Assembly: GCF_000023845.1 (NCBI RefSeq) | Contig: NC_013170.1 | Span: 496,001-560,000 of the forward strand | DNA from: Cryptobacterium curtum DSM 15641 | Lineage (GTDB): Bacteria; Actinomycetota; Coriobacteriia; Coriobacteriales; Eggerthellaceae | DNA length: 64,000 nucleotides | Direction of reading: 5' to 3' | Shown here: in pieces, positions 16,612 to 26,985 of the stretch | How positions within the stretch are numbered: the stretch's first letter is position 1 | Layout of the letters: the number at the start of each line of letters is the position of its first letter | Position numbers and translations under genes: made by a program | The notes under the pieces: model-generated | Seen by the model: the letters and a program-made list of their open reading frames with translations, nothing else | The model's database searches: none | What the model was told of the DNA's origin: nothing

Positions 16612-17883
16612 ATGACGGCACAACCTATGACGATGGCAGAGAAACTTCTGTCTGCTCATGCTGGTGTCGATAGTGTGCAACCAGGTCAGCTAATTGATTG
16701 CGCAGTTGATCTTGTTCTTGCTAATGACATAACGGCACCCCTTGCTATTCGTGCTTTTCACGAACTCGGCGTCAAAAACGTATTTGATCCCCAAAAGATT
16801 GCGCTCGTACCCGACCATTCCACGCCGAATAAAGACATTGCCAGCGCGAAGCTCACTAAAATGATGCGCGATTTTGCTTACGAACAGGAAATTACCCATT
16901 ATTACGAAGTGGGATGTATGGGAATCGAGCATGCACTTTTACCCGAACAAGGGGTGGTAGGCGCTGGCGATTTAGTTATTGGCGCCGATAGCCATACCTG
17001 CACATATGGAGCGCTGGGTGCTTTTTCGACTGGCATGGGATCGACCGATGTCGGCGTGGCATTTGCGACGGGTCGGGCGTGGTTTAAGGTGCCGCAAACC
17101 ATTCGCATCAACCTAGAGGGGTCTCTTGCGTCTACTGTCACGGCCAAAGATGCAATCTTGCACATTATTGGGCGTATTGGGGTAGATGGTGCCCTATATC
17201 AGGCGATGGAATTTCACGGAGGCGCTATTGAGGGGCTATCCATAGAGGGTCGCATGACCATGGCGAATATGGCCATTGAGGCCGGCGGAAAGGCTGGTCT
17301 CTTTCCCGTGGATACCACGACGCGGGCGTATTTGGATGCACGCACCGAACGTCCGTATACGGTATACAACCCCGACGAGGGGGCGGTATATGCCCGCACT
17401 ATCACTATTGATGCCGCTGATATTGTGCCCACCGTGGCTTTTCCGCACCTTCCCAGTAATACGCGTCCTGTTGCTGAAGCGCGTGATGTAGCCATCGATC
17501 AAGCAGTTATCGGATCATGCACCAATGGACGTATCGAAGATATGCGTGCCGCTGCGCACGTTTTGAATGGACGCACAGTGCACCCACGGGTGCGTTGCAT
17601 TGTGATACCCGCCACGCAAGCGGTATTCAAGCAGTGTATTGACGAAGGACTCACCGATATTTTCGTTAATGCTCATTGTGTTGTATCTACACCAACGTGT
17701 GGCCCCTGTTTGGGCGGCCATATGGGCGTGCTTGCCCCGGGAGAGCGCGCGATTGCTACAACGAATCGCAACTTTATTGGACGTATGGGCGACACAACAA
17801 GTGAAGTCTATCTTGCTTCGCCGGCTGTTGCGGCAGCGAGTGCGGTTGCTGGTCATATTGCGCTTCCTGACGACTTAGATTAA
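16612..17883 (+). CDS. leuC: 3-isopropylmalate dehydratase large subunit
   Basis: About 423 residues, the size of the compact LeuC2/homoaconitase-type large subunit. Converts 2- to 3-isopropylmalate together with LeuD, using a [4Fe-4S] cluster. Motifs: VPDHSTPNKD, GADSHTCTYGALGAF, the first ligand Cys in IGSCTNGRI and two more in TPTCGPCLGGHMG. The frame is open to 16495, but the ATG at 16612 follows an AGGAAGG site and begins at the family N-terminus (MTMAEKLLSAHAG). First gene of leuC-leuD-leuB. leuA is not in the window. No leucine leader peptide or T-box is evident in 16375-16611. Confidence 0.95.
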   Translation: MTAQPMTMAEKLLSAHAGVDSVQPGQLIDCAVDLVLANDITAPLAIRAFHELGVKNVFDPQKIALVPDHSTPNKDIASAKLTKMMRDFAYEQEITHYYEVGCMGIEHALLPEQGVVGAGDLVIGADSHTCTYGALGAFSTGMGSTDVGVAFATGRAWFKVPQTIRINLEGSLASTVTAKDAILHIIGRIGVDGALYQAMEFHGGAIEGLSIEGRMTMANMAIEAGGKAGLFPVDTTTRAYLDARTERPYTVYNPDEGAVYARTITIDAADIVPTVAFPHLPSNTRPVAEARDVAIDQAVIGSCTNGRIEDMRAAAHVLNGRTVHPRVRCIVIPATQAVFKQCIDEGLTDIFVNAHCVVSTPTCGPCLGGHMGVLAPGERAIATTNRNFIGRMGDTTSEVYLASPAVAAASAVAGHIALPDDLD

Positions 17884-17953
17884 CGAGCTAGCAAACTAGA
17901 GTAGGTCAAGGCAAGTCAGTACGTAAAGGCAGCCAGTAAGCGAAGGAGAGAAC

Positions 17954-18490
17954 ATGAGGTTTAAAGGTACGGCGCATACATTTGGACGCGATATCGATAC
18001 CGATGTCATCATTCCAGCGCGCTACCTCAACAATCCCAATCCACAAGAGCTTGCAAAGCACGCGATGGAGGATGCCGACCCAACGTTCGTAGATACCGTG
18101 CAATCGGGCGATATTCTGGTTGCGCAAGAAAACTTTGGGTGCGGTTCATCTCGTGAGCATGCACCGGTTGCCCTGAAGGCTGCCGGCATCGATTGTGTAG
18201 TGGCCAAGAGCTTTGCACGTATCTTTTATCGCAATAGTATTAACACGGGTTTAGCTATTATGGAATGCCCAGAGGCTGCAGAAGTTATTAAAGAGGGCGA
18301 TGTTGTTTCCATTGATGCTGATACCGGTTTGATTGTTGACGAGACTACCAAAAAGCACTTTATGGCTCAGCCATTTCCGACATTTATTAGGGATATTATT
18401 GAAGATGGCGGATTGGTAGAACACACGAAGCGCGAACTCACGCACACGAACAATGTTGCCGGCGGCCAGCGCAATTGCGGTGGAGAATAA
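17954..18490 (+). CDS. leuD: 3-isopropylmalate dehydratase small subunit
   Basis: 178 residues, swivelling domain that completes the isopropylmalate isomerase active site. [16 protein letters not shown] and [19 protein letters not shown] are the diagnostic stretches. GAAGGAGAG ribosome site before the ATG. The size matches the partner of the short-type LeuC. The stop lies inside the open frame upstream of leuB; leuB itself starts 20 bases later. Confidence 0.95.
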   Translation: MRFKGTAHTFGRDIDTDVIIPARYLNNPNPQELAKHAMEDADPTFVDTVQSGDILVAQENFGCGSSREHAPVALKAAGIDCVVAKSFARIFYRNSINTGLAIMECPEAAEVIKEGDVVSIDADTGLIVDETTKKHFMAQPFPTFIRDIIEDGGLVEHTKRELTHTNNVAGGQRNCGGE

Positions 18491-18510
18491 GAGAAAGCTG
18501 GAGAAGGCTT

Positions 18511-19638
18511 ATGGCACGGACAAGTTATACGATCTGTCTGCTTCCAGGTGATGGCATTGGCGTCGAGATTATGGATGCAGCTGCCGGTGTCCTTGATGCG
18601 ATTTCAAAGGCATCTGGCATACGCTTTGTGTTCGATCGTCAGCTGTTGGGAGGCTGCGCTATTGATGAGGTGGGCGACCCGTATCCACCTGCCACGCACC
18701 GTGCTGCGCATGAAGCCGATGCCGTTTTGCTGGGTGCAGTCGGTGGCCCCAAATGGGATTCCACTGATCCCTGTGCACCGCGGCCTGAAGCAGGTTTGCT
18801 TGCTATTCGCAAAGACCTTGGTCTGTTCGCAAATATGCGTCCTGTACGAGTGCAACCTGATCTTGTCGGATCTTCCCCCTTACGTCCTGAGGTCATCCAA
18901 GGAGTTGATCTGATCATCGTGCGTGAACTGACGGGGGGCTTGTACTTTGGAGCGCGTGAGCGCACGTACGACGAAGATGGGGCCGGTGCTAACGGTGAGC
19001 CAGGCCAGCATGCAATCGACACGCTTGACTATCGGGAATATGAAATTGAGCGTATTGTGCGTCGCGCATTTGAGGTAGCGCTTCGCCGACATCGGCGTCT
19101 TGTGTCAGTTGATAAAGCGAATGTACTTGAGACAAGTCGCCTTTGGCGTGAAGTTGTCCACCGCATTGCTCGCGAGTATCCGCAGGTAGAATGCAGCGAC
19201 ATGCTCGTTGATAATGCAGCTATGCAGCTGATTCGCGATCCACGTCAGTTTGACGTTATCGTGACGGAAAATACGTTTGGCGATATTCTTTCCGATGAAG
19301 CAAGCATGCTTTCTGGGTCGCTTGGCCTGCTTGCCAGTGCCAGTTTGGGTGAGCGTGCCGCTCTGTTTGAGCCCAGCCACGGTAGTGCGCCTGATATTGC
19401 GGGGCAAGACATTGCCAATCCCATCGCTCAGGTACTTTCGGTGGAAATGATGTTGCGCTATGCCTTTGGATTGCAGCGCGAAGCGGCTGCTGTCGCTTCG
19501 GCGGTTGATAGCGTGCTGGCTGCTGGCTGGCGCACGCGTGATCTCGCAGAAGCCGATACCCCTGATGACCGAATTGTTGGTTGCGCGCAAATGGGTAGTC
19601 TTATTGCTCATGTGACGCATCAGGCGTTAGTCGAATAG
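18511..19638 (+). CDS. leuB: 3-isopropylmalate dehydrogenase
   Basis: About 375 residues. Oxidative decarboxylation of 3-isopropylmalate with [17 protein letters not shown] at the start, [11 protein letters not shown], the substrate Arg/Lys/Tyr region ([16 protein letters not shown]), [15 protein letters not shown] for Mg, and [18 protein letters not shown] for NAD. The ATG at 18511 follows GGAGAAGG; the longer frame from 18475 overlaps leuD and is not needed. Last gene of the leucine cluster. Confidence 0.95.
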   Translation: MARTSYTICLLPGDGIGVEIMDAAAGVLDAISKASGIRFVFDRQLLGGCAIDEVGDPYPPATHRAAHEADAVLLGAVGGPKWDSTDPCAPRPEAGLLAIRKDLGLFANMRPVRVQPDLVGSSPLRPEVIQGVDLIIVRELTGGLYFGARERTYDEDGAGANGEPGQHAIDTLDYREYEIERIVRRAFEVALRRHRRLVSVDKANVLETSRLWREVVHRIAREYPQVECSDMLVDNAAMQLIRDPRQFDVIVTENTFGDILSDEASMLSGSLGLLASASLGERAALFEPSHGSAPDIAGQDIANPIAQVLSVEMMLRYAFGLQREAAAVASAVDSVLAAGWRTRDLAEADTPDDRIVGCAQMGSLIAHVTHQALVE

Positions 19639-19691
19639 CTGATTGGGCCACGTTGGGTAGCTGCTCGCGCACTAATAAAGTTTTGACCCGT

Positions 19692-19770
19692 GCCAGCTAG
19701 ATAAAACTCAACAAAGAGCAACTGGATAAAGGGTAGCTAAACCCAACGAGATAAAAGCCACTAGACAAAG
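19692..19770. repeat. Degenerate A-rich repeats between leuB and rbsK
   Basis: Four copies of a CTAGATAAA-like core start at 19697, 19722, 19747 and 19761 (offsets 25, 25 and 14). They fill the gap between convergent leuB and the ribokinase gene and run into the ribokinase stop codon. No stable hairpin with a T tract is seen here. Confidence 0.45.
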
Positions 19771-20678
19771 CATTGCGGACGCGGCACGTCTTCTAAGTAG
19801 GGAATAGATTGCTGTGCCCCTACGGTAGTGGTAGTCAGCGCCGAGGCGTTCGTCGCGAGTTCCATCGCCTCGTCAAGCGAACATGCCCGTGTGTGGGCGG
19901 CAACCATGGCGCCAATATAGGTGTCACCAGCGCAGGTGGTGTCAACTGCGTTTACCGTAGGCGGAATTGATACCAGCGTTTGGCCAGATGATTGCAGTAT
20001 TGAACCGCGCTCTCCTAAGGTGATGATTGCCGTTTCAACTCCACGATCGCAGAAAAGCTGTAGGGCACGTCGGCAGGCATTTTCGTCGGCTGGGTAGATA
20101 CCTGTTAACAGCTCGCATTCTGTTTCGTTGACAACAAGCATATCAATCGAGTGATAAATCTCAGCGGGGAGCTCGCAGGCAGGGGCGGGATTAATAACGG
20201 TGTATAAGTCCTTTTCATGAGCATAGCGCAGCGCACCAAGTGTTTCGTCAAAGTCGCATTCCAACTGAGTCAGGAATATATCTTCCGGCTGCGCGAGTTC
20301 TTCGATGGCACACGCAGCATCGTGTGCGGTGGGGCAGAGATTGGCACCAGCACCTAAGATGATGCGGTTATCACCTTTGCAGCGGATGATAACCGCCACT
20401 CCTGTGGCTACGTTTTCACAGCGAGTGACATATTCGCAGCCGACACCAGTTTCCGCGAGAGATGCAATCAGATGGTCGCCAAAGAGGTCGCCTCCAACAG
20501 CGCCAACCATATGAACTTCGGCTCCCATTTTTGCGGCGGCAACGGCTTGGTTTGCTCCTTTGCCGCCCGCATTAACGATGAAGTTGCGACCAAACATGGT
20601 CTCACCTTCAAGTGGTAATCGGTCGCTTTCAATGGATAGATCCATATTCAAGCTGCCAAAAACAATAACCTTGCGCAT
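19761..20678 (-). CDS. rbsK: Ribokinase
   Basis: 305 residues of the PfkB sugar kinase family. Phosphorylates ribose at O5 with ATP. VFGSLNMDLSIESDRLP at the start and GGKGANQAVAAAKMGAEV are ribokinase hallmarks. The C-terminal anion-hole and catalytic motif reads DTTCAGDTY in place of DTTGAGDTF: the catalytic Asp is kept but the first Gly is Cys. Third gene of a leftward unit with a nucleoside hydrolase and an MFS carrier, which would supply the ribose. About 43 bases separate it from the carrier gene. Confidence 0.92.
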   Translation of the reverse strand: MRKVIVFGSLNMDLSIESDRLPLEGETMFGRNFIVNAGGKGANQAVAAAKMGAEVHMVGAVGGDLFGDHLIASLAETGVGCEYVTRCENVATGVAVIIRCKGDNRIILGAGANLCPTAHDAACAIEELAQPEDIFLTQLECDFDETLGALRYAHEKDLYTVINPAPACELPAEIYHSIDMLVVNETECELLTGIYPADENACRRALQLFCDRGVETAIITLGERGSILQSSGQTLVSIPPTVNAVDTTCAGDTYIGAMVAAHTRACSLDEAMELATNASALTTTTVGAQQSIPYLEDVPRPQCFV

Positions 20679-20721
20679 CCTCGCTCCTTTTAGCTGCTTG
20701 TCAACTTTTACAAGCGTATTG

Positions 20722-22140
20722 CTAGCTGCGATCGGCGTCTTCTGGACGCGGGATCAAAAACGAAGCAAGCAGGGCAAACACTAAAATAACGGCACCGGTG
20801 ATAAGGGACGAAGCATAGCCGGCTGCCACATCGCCCCCGATATTAACGGCACCCATTACGGCATACAGAACAACAAAGCTCAGTCCTGCACCTAAGTTAA
20901 ATGCGCCAGCGTTCATACCAGGTAAATAACCGGGATTGTCCTTCGGTGAAAGCATAATTCCCAAGCCGTTGAGCATGATATTTGCGGTACCGGCATAGCT
21001 GATACCAAGAACAACTGAAATGGCTACCAATAGGGGAATGCTTGGGCTCTGAGCAATAAAGACACCAAACAGAATGCCCGCGATGCTTACCACCAAGCCG
21101 CAGCGCAGCACTGCATGGTAGCCGAACTTGCTCGCGAGCATGCCAGTAATCGGTCCAAACACCAGGCCAAGCAGCGCATAGGGGGTCAAGGTGGCAAACG
21201 ACACGACATCAGCGCCCATGCCGCTCCATAAGGTGGTGTCTTGTGCGATTGCCGGGACAACACCGTTCATCACAGCGAACACACCGGTCATGGTAAGTAA
21301 GGTCGTCAAGAGTAAACCCCAGGTACGACGTTGCTTCATGTAGATGGTCGATACCATGGGAGCTGGGTTGCGTTTCTCAAGATTCCAGAACGCAATAAAC
21401 GCGATCACAGCCACTACGATAAAGCCCACAACCAGCGGAACACTCATGGCTGCAAGCTTTTGAATTTCATTGATGGCAAGGTAGGTTGCCAAAAAGGCAA
21501 TACCAAGAGAAAAGACGCCAGCCCAGTCCATCTTGGGAGTATCATCTGCGGTACTTTCGCGGGTAAAGGCAAGCACCAGTACAACAGCTACAATCGCGAC
21601 GAGCGCCATGGCTAAAAAGACCGAACGGAAGCCAAAGTTTCCCGCGAGCCAACCGCCGAGAATTGCGTCAACGCCAGCGATGCCACCATTAACGGAAGTC
21701 AGAATTGCCATAAGGCGAGTATAGCGCGCGGTATCAGTTACTTCTTCGTGCAGCATAATTAAGCACATTGGTACAACAGGCCCTGATACACCCTGCAGTA
21801 CACGTCCAATCATCAGAATATTGACGTCGGGAGCTATGGCCGAAATAAGGCAGCCAACGCCGGTGAGTGCAAGCATGCTGCCCAGTACCTTGCGCCGTCC
21901 AATAAGGTCAGCTAAGCGGGGAAGAAACAGCGAAAACAGGGCAGCTGCCGTAAAGAATACGGTCTGTGTCAGACCGATGGCTGCTTCGGTGGTTGCAAGT
22001 TCGTTTTGCATAGTGACGAGCGCTGGCGAAAGCATCGATGCATTAAGTTGGAAAGCAAAGATAGCAACAAGCAGCGAGGTCATAAGAACTACGATGCGTG
22101 GTGCATTTCCTGATTGAATGGGGGTGTTTACCTGTGACAT
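20722..22140 (-). CDS. MFS transporter, probably for nucleosides
   Basis: About 472 residues with 12-14 membrane helices. The conserved MFS loop reads LADLIGRRKVLGSMLAL, and GRVLQGVSGPVVPMCL fits the drug:H+ antiporter-2 branch. The start is the ATG at 22140, 5 bases after the stop of the nucleoside hydrolase gene. Position between a nucleoside hydrolase and ribokinase suggests import of nucleosides or ribose. The family itself is better known for export, so direction and substrate are inferences. Confidence 0.85.
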   Translation of the reverse strand: MSQVNTPIQSGNAPRIVVLMTSLLVAIFAFQLNASMLSPALVTMQNELATTEAAIGLTQTVFFTAAALFSLFLPRLADLIGRRKVLGSMLALTGVGCLISAIAPDVNILMIGRVLQGVSGPVVPMCLIMLHEEVTDTARYTRLMAILTSVNGGIAGVDAILGGWLAGNFGFRSVFLAMALVAIVAVVLVLAFTRESTADDTPKMDWAGVFSLGIAFLATYLAINEIQKLAAMSVPLVVGFIVVAVIAFIAFWNLEKRNPAPMVSTIYMKQRRTWGLLLTTLLTMTGVFAVMNGVVPAIAQDTTLWSGMGADVVSFATLTPYALLGLVFGPITGMLASKFGYHAVLRCGLVVSIAGILFGVFIAQSPSIPLLVAISVVLGISYAGTANIMLNGLGIMLSPKDNPGYLPGMNAGAFNLGAGLSFVVLYAVMGAVNIGGDVAAGYASSLITGAVILVFALLASFLIPRPEDADRS

Positions 22141-22145
22141 GGCGA

Positions 22146-23087
22146 TTAGCCTATCCTCTCGATGGCATCGACAATAAGATCCCAAAAACGGTCAAAATCA
22201 AGATTAACTGCCACTTGGGTATGGCAGACATCAGCAGCAGGTTCTGGCCCGCGTAAATCGGCGACGGTCATACCAAGCGTCAAGGTACTGTGTATCTCAA
22301 CATCAAGGGGGCAGCGCCGACAGGTGATAACCTGCGGATCAATTAAATACGCTATCGTACAGGGGTCATGGACGGGCGGGTCAACAAAGTCCTGATTGTT
22401 CTGATAGGTTAGACGGAAGAAATCCATTAAACCGCTGACGAACTGCGCAAGATCAGTGCCGGTGGCTTCTATACGCTTCTGCACGGCAGGGGTACAGAGG
22501 GCTTGATGGGTTAGATCAAGGCCGACCATCGTCACCTTCCACGGTTCGTTGAATACGATATGTGCCGCTTCCGGGTCAACCTTAATGTTGAATTCGGCCA
22601 CGGCACTCCAGTTGCCCACGTGATAGCCGCCACCCATCAACACGACTTCTTTCACGCGTTCGACAATGCGAGGTTCAAGACGGGCAGCAAGGGCAATGTT
22701 GGTCAGTGGGCCGGTGGGCACCAGGGTGATGGTGCCGGGTTCGTGTGCCATGATGGTCTCAATAAGATAATTGACCGCATGTTTTTGTTCGAGCGGACGT
22801 GAAGGGGAGGGTAACTCAACACCGTCTAAGCCTGTTTCGCCATGAATAGAGGCAGCCACTTCTTGAGGGCGGATAAGAGGGCGCGCACAGCCGGCGTAAA
22901 CAGGAACATTAAGGGCATGTGCTTTTTCGAGCACGGCGCGTGCATTGTACGTTACTTTGTCGAGGCTTTGGTTACCGCCGACGGTGGTAACCCCCAGAAG
23001 GTCGATCGCAGGGTTGCCAACTGCAAGCAGAATGGCAACAGCGTCATCATGCCCTGGATCGCAATCGAGAATAATCTTTCGTGCCAT
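22146..23087 (-). CDS. Ribonucleoside hydrolase (inosine/uridine-preferring family)
   Basis: 313 residues. The N-terminal Ca-binding cluster ILDCDPGHDDAVAILLA identifies the nucleoside hydrolase family, and VLMGGGYHVGNWSAVAEFNIKVDPEAA and DPPVHDPCTIAYLI supply further ligands and the catalytic His. Splits nucleosides to base and ribose. First gene of the unit with the MFS carrier and ribokinase: the ribose then enters the pentose phosphate pathway and the base enters salvage. Base preference cannot be read. Confidence 0.93.
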   Translation of the reverse strand: MARKIILDCDPGHDDAVAILLAVGNPAIDLLGVTTVGGNQSLDKVTYNARAVLEKAHALNVPVYAGCARPLIRPQEVAASIHGETGLDGVELPSPSRPLEQKHAVNYLIETIMAHEPGTITLVPTGPLTNIALAARLEPRIVERVKEVVLMGGGYHVGNWSAVAEFNIKVDPEAAHIVFNEPWKVTMVGLDLTHQALCTPAVQKRIEATGTDLAQFVSGLMDFFRLTYQNNQDFVDPPVHDPCTIAYLIDPQVITCRRCPLDVEIHSTLTLGMTVADLRGPEPAADVCHTQVAVNLDFDRFWDLIVDAIERIG

Positions 23088-23218
23088 GCTGATCCCTCCG
23101 CTATGAGACGAGATAAACCGTGTTCATTCTAGCAGTAAGACGGGCATTCTGGGTGCTACGCGCTGAGAGCAGACGAGAACAAACACCGCGTTTTACCGAG
23201 ACGCTACAGGGACTTTAC

Positions 23219-23385
23219 AAAGGTGGTTTCCAAAGATGGCTCTGGTATTTGATGTTTACTAAGCAAAGACGCTCCGATATCTAATATGTCCATTGAATAG
23301 AGACGCTCTGGTATTGCAGTGTCCGTTGAACGAAGATGTCTGGTTTTAATTGCTCGTCGAACAGAGGTGATCCTACTTATTGGAC
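23219..23385. repeat. About five degenerate 33-34 bp tandem repeats
   Basis: Units begin near 23219, 23253, 23287, 23320 and 23354 and share a TGTCC-TTGAA--GAGACGCTCTGGTAT pattern with many substitutions. The middle three are clearest. They lie in the 598-base gap between divergent nucleoside hydrolase and hisS genes. A short leftward frame crosses them, but its product has no recognisable features. Confidence 0.55.
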
Positions 23386-23447
23386 AGGGTGAGTCGGTTG
23401 TACTTGTTTGTGGAAGGCGTGCGCATCCAGGTACGGTACGGTGCATT

Positions 23448-23456
23448 TGTTAGAAT
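23448..23456 (+). promoter_or_regulatory. Extended -10 promoter element for hisS
   Basis: TGTTAGAAT matches an extended -10 (TGnTAnnnT). The same nine bases occur upstream of acpP on the other strand. No strong -35 box is visible, as is usual for extended -10 promoters. It gives a leader of about 225 bases before hisS. Confidence 0.45.
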
Positions 23457-23685
23457 CGAGCGGATGTAGAGTTAACTGCAAGAGTGTGGAATCGACCGCA
23501 GCCAAGCGAAGCGCTTATTTGCATAAGCGAATGTAACGCTTCCTGCAGAGGAGCAGAGCACGTGTTGGTATAGCGCAGTAGAAGGCGCCTGCAAATGTAT
23601 AAAACACTGGCTGCAAACGTATGGAACGTTCACTGCGTTGTCCTCACACGATAGATGAGCAGACGGATGGAAGAGGAAGCAATCC

Positions 23686-25008
23686 ATGGCGATTCAACGA
23701 CCCAAAGGAACCGAAGATCTGTTGGCAGGCAAAGCGATCTTCTATCGGCATTTTGTTGATACGGCCTTTGAGGTATTTGGTCGGTACGGATATGTACCCA
23801 TTGAGGTTCCTACCTTCGAGCAGACCGACCTGTTCGTGCGCGGATTGGGCACGGCAACTGATGTTGTGTCAAAAGAGATGTTTACGGCGATATCAGGCGA
23901 GAATCTCAAGAGTTTGTTGGCGGGTGAAACGGTTAAACCAGAGAGTCGTTTTTCACTGCGACCTGAAGGGACAGCTGGTGTCGTTCGTGCGGTTGCGCAG
24001 AATAACCTTGTTGCGCAGGGCTCTGCTCCCGTCAAGCTTATGTACGCAGGGCCAATGTTTCGCGCTGAACGCCCGCAGAAGGGTCGTCTTCGTGAATTTC
24101 ACCAGGTAGGTATTGAATGTCTGGGGGCAAGCGCGCCTTCTGTCGATGCCGAGGGCATTATTATGCTCATGCGTTTTTATGAACGCATTGGTATCCCGCG
24201 TGAAAACATGCGCCTGCTTCTGAATTCCATGGGGGATCACACCTGTCGTCCCGCGTATCGCGAAGCAGTTCGTACCTACATTATGGATCACGCGAGCGAG
24301 ATGTGTGATGAGTGCGTGCGTCGTGCGGACATCAATCCGCTTCGTTCGTTTGATTGTAAAAACCCCGATTGTCAGCGCGTTATGGCCAACGCACCGATCA
24401 TCAGCGATTGGCTGTGCGACGATTGCAAGAGCCATTACAACCAGGTTAAAGCATATCTTGATGCGGCGGGTATCGAGTACGTTGAGGACCCTTCGCTGGT
24501 GCGCGGGCTCGACTATTACACGCGCACCGTGTTTGAGATTCAAGTAGTTGATGGCATGGGATCGCAAAGTGCAATTGGCGGTGGCGGTCGCTACGATGGC
24601 CTTATGGAAGAAATTGGTGGCAAATCGTGCCCCGGTTTTGGGTTTGCTCTCGGTTTTGAGCGGTGTGTGCTGGCGCTTACGGCAGCTGGTGTGTCGGTGG
24701 CTAATAATCCAACGTGCACCCTCTTTATTGCTTGTGTTGATGATGCGGCACGTTCACAGGGTTTCATACTTGCGCAGACCTGCCGCGATGCAGGTGTAGC
24801 AGTTGAAATCGATCATCAAAGTCGCAGCCTGAAAAGTCAGTTCAAGCTTGCTGATAAGCTTGGTGCAGTCTATGTGGCGGTGCTTGGTCCCGACGAAGTG
24901 GCTGCTGGTGTTGCAAAGGTACGAGATATGGCTTCCCATGAAGAGCAGCCCGTTTCCTTTGCTGAGGTGGCTCACTTCGTTTCGCATGGTGGTGTGGAGA
25001 CCAAGTAA
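23686..25008 (+). CDS. hisS: Histidyl-tRNA synthetase
   Basis: 440 residues, class II. RPKGTEDLL at the start, motif 2 around FRAERPQKGRLREFHQVGIE, the histidine-specific LVRGLDYYTRTVFE, and GGGRYDGL with motif 3 GFGFALGFERCVLAL. The C-terminal anticodon-binding domain occupies about the last 95 residues. GAGGAAGC site before the ATG. No tRNA-modification or his biosynthesis partner adjoins. aspS follows after 198 bases. Confidence 0.97.
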   Translation: MAIQRPKGTEDLLAGKAIFYRHFVDTAFEVFGRYGYVPIEVPTFEQTDLFVRGLGTATDVVSKEMFTAISGENLKSLLAGETVKPESRFSLRPEGTAGVVRAVAQNNLVAQGSAPVKLMYAGPMFRAERPQKGRLREFHQVGIECLGASAPSVDAEGIIMLMRFYERIGIPRENMRLLLNSMGDHTCRPAYREAVRTYIMDHASEMCDECVRRADINPLRSFDCKNPDCQRVMANAPIISDWLCDDCKSHYNQVKAYLDAAGIEYVEDPSLVRGLDYYTRTVFEIQVVDGMGSQSAIGGGGRYDGLMEEIGGKSCPGFGFALGFERCVLALTAAGVSVANNPTCTLFIACVDDAARSQGFILAQTCRDAGVAVEIDHQSRSLKSQFKLADKLGAVYVAVLGPDEVAAGVAKVRDMASHEEQPVSFAEVAHFVSHGGVETK

Positions 25009-25206
25009 GTATTTATTTCAGAAGGCGGCATGAAGGCCACATGAGCCGTTCACTTCGGATGGCGAGAGGGCGTCTCCTGCGCTACAATAACCCAGTTTGG
25101 AATACAAACGTTACACGGCAAATTCCGCGAGGTCGTGCCAGTGGGGAAACCTGCCGGTTGCTGATATTGCGGCGACGATACAAAGGTAAGGACAGGAACG
25201 CGCATC

Positions 25207-26985
25207 ATGACCGACTACTTGAACGAGCATTGCATGCATACCCGCACGTGCGGCGAGCTGCGTTTGGCCGACGAGGGAACCGAGGTTACCTTAACTGGCT
25301 GGGTGTGGCACAATCGCGATCACGGTGGGCTGATTTTTGTCGATCTGCGTGACCGTACGGGCTATACCCAATGTGTGTTCGACCCTGATTGCGTTACTGA
25401 AGAAGAGTTTCATGCTGCCGAACATCTCGGCCGTGAATATGTGATTGAGGTTACTGGTACGGTACGTGCCCGTGGCGAAGGCTCAGTAAATCCTCAGATG
25501 GCTACTGGCGAAATCGAAGTTCTTGCCCGTTCGCTTCAGGTGCTCAATACGTCGGTTACGCCGCCCTTTGCTATTGAAGACGGCATCGAGACCGACGAGA
25601 CCACCCGTATGAAGTGGCGCTATATGGACCTGCGTCGCCCTGAGATGTTCAATGCACTTAAGCTGCGTCATACGGTGGCTCAGGCCATGCGTGCTGCCCT
25701 GAATAAGCGCGGGTTTATCGAGGTGGAAACACCCATTTTGGCAAACTCCACACCCGAGGGTGCGCGCGACTATCTGGTGCCGTCTCGGCCGAATCCCGGA
25801 CGCTTCTACGCTCTGCCGCAGAGTCCGCAGCAGTTCAAGCAGATGCTTATGGTGGGTGGCATCGAACGTTACTATCAGATTGCTCGCTGTTTCCGCGATG
25901 AAGACCTGCGCGCCGACCGTCAACCAGAGTTTACTCAGGTTGATATCGAAATGAGCTTCGTGAGTGAATCCGACGTTATGGATCTCATGGAAGGCGTATT
26001 CCAGGAAGTGCTTGAAGCCGCCGGTGTCGAGCATTCGTTCCCGCTTGAGCGTATGCCGTGGAAAGAGGCTATGGATCGCTTTGGCTGCGACCGTCCTGAC
26101 GTGCGTTTCGGCATGGAATTGGTGGATCTTACCGACATTGTGGCCAACTGCGGATTTAAGGTGTTTGCGGGGGCTGCTGCTTCTGGCAACATCGTGAAGG
26201 CTATTAATGCAAAGGGCGCCGGCGACTGGAGCCGCGGCGATATCGAAAAACTTGCCGAGGTAGCTGCTGCCAATGGGGCACAGGGTATGGCTTGGATTGC
26301 GTATACAAGTGACGGCAAGGAAAAAAGCCCCATTATTAAGTTCCTTGGCGAAGAAGTGCACAACCAGATTAAGACGGCAATGAATGTCGAACCGGGCGAT
26401 CTGGTGCTGTTTGCTGCCGACACGTTTGCCGTTGCTAATGCGGTGCTTGCTGCCCTGCGCTTGCATATGGCTGACCTGCTTCATATTGAACGGCCAGGAC
26501 ATCGCCTGCTATGGATCGTTGACTTTCCTATGTTTAAGTACGATGACGAAGCCAAGAAGTATGCGGCCGAGCATCATCCGTTTACGATGATTCCTCAATC
26601 CGATTGGGTAAAAATCGAAACCGATCCGCTTGCCTGTGGTAGTTACAGCTATGACATCGTTATGGATGGCTTTGAGATGGGCGGTGGCTCTATCCGTATT
26701 CACGATGCCGAGCTGCAAAAGCGTGTATTGCGTCGGTGTGGCGTGGCAGACGAAGATATGGAAGTCAAATTTGGTCACCTGATCCATGCGCTTGAGCTTG
26801 GCGCTCCGCCACATGGGGGTATTGCGCTTGGCCTCGACCGACTGGTTATGCTGCTGACAGACAAGAGTTCTATCCGCGATGTTATTGCTTTCCCGAAGAC
26901 ATCGAGTGCGGCCGATCCTATGACGGGCGCCCCCGGCCAGGTAACAGCACGTCAGCTCAAAGAAGCGGGATTGCGCATCCTGTAA
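25207..26985 (+). CDS. aspS: Aspartyl-tRNA synthetase
   Basis: 592 residues, bacterial type with an N-terminal OB fold ([24 protein letters not shown]), class II core ([53 protein letters not shown]), a GAD insertion (about 300-420) and motif 3 [13 protein letters not shown]. Whether it also charges tRNA-Asn cannot be told here, because no gatCAB or asnS is in the window. AGGAAC site before the ATG. Confidence 0.97.
   Translation: MTDYLNEHCMHTRTCGELRLADEGTEVTLTGWVWHNRDHGGLIFVDLRDRTGYTQCVFDPDCVTEEEFHAAEHLGREYVIEVTGTVRARGEGSVNPQMATGEIEVLARSLQVLNTSVTPPFAIEDGIETDETTRMKWRYMDLRRPEMFNALKLRHTVAQAMRAALNKRGFIEVETPILANSTPEGARDYLVPSRPNPGRFYALPQSPQQFKQMLMVGGIERYYQIARCFRDEDLRADRQPEFTQVDIEMSFVSESDVMDLMEGVFQEVLEAAGVEHSFPLERMPWKEAMDRFGCDRPDVRFGMELVDLTDIVANCGFKVFAGAAASGNIVKAINAKGAGDWSRGDIEKLAEVAAANGAQGMAWIAYTSDGKEKSPIIKFLGEEVHNQIKTAMNVEPGDLVLFAADTFAVANAVLAALRLHMADLLHIERPGHRLLWIVDFPMFKYDDEAKKYAAEHHPFTMIPQSDWVKIETDPLACGSYSYDIVMDGFEMGGGSIRIHDAELQKRVLRRCGVADEDMEVKFGHLIHALELGAPPHGGIALGLDRLVMLLTDKSSIRDVIAFPKTSSAADPMTGAPGQVTARQLKEAGLRIL

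Larger units (their letters stand above)
23088..23685. other. Long gap between nucleoside hydrolase and hisS
   Basis: Holds the degenerate repeats and a hisS promoter element at 23448. The remaining part downstream (23460-23680) has small stems such as GCGAAGCGC but no T-box sequence or specifier hairpin that I can recognise. No convincing gene is seen. Confidence 0.5.

Noticed and set aside
23204-23446. Leftward 80-codon frame across the 34-bp repeats
   Set aside because: No ribosome site, no recognisable protein features; a by-product of the repeats.
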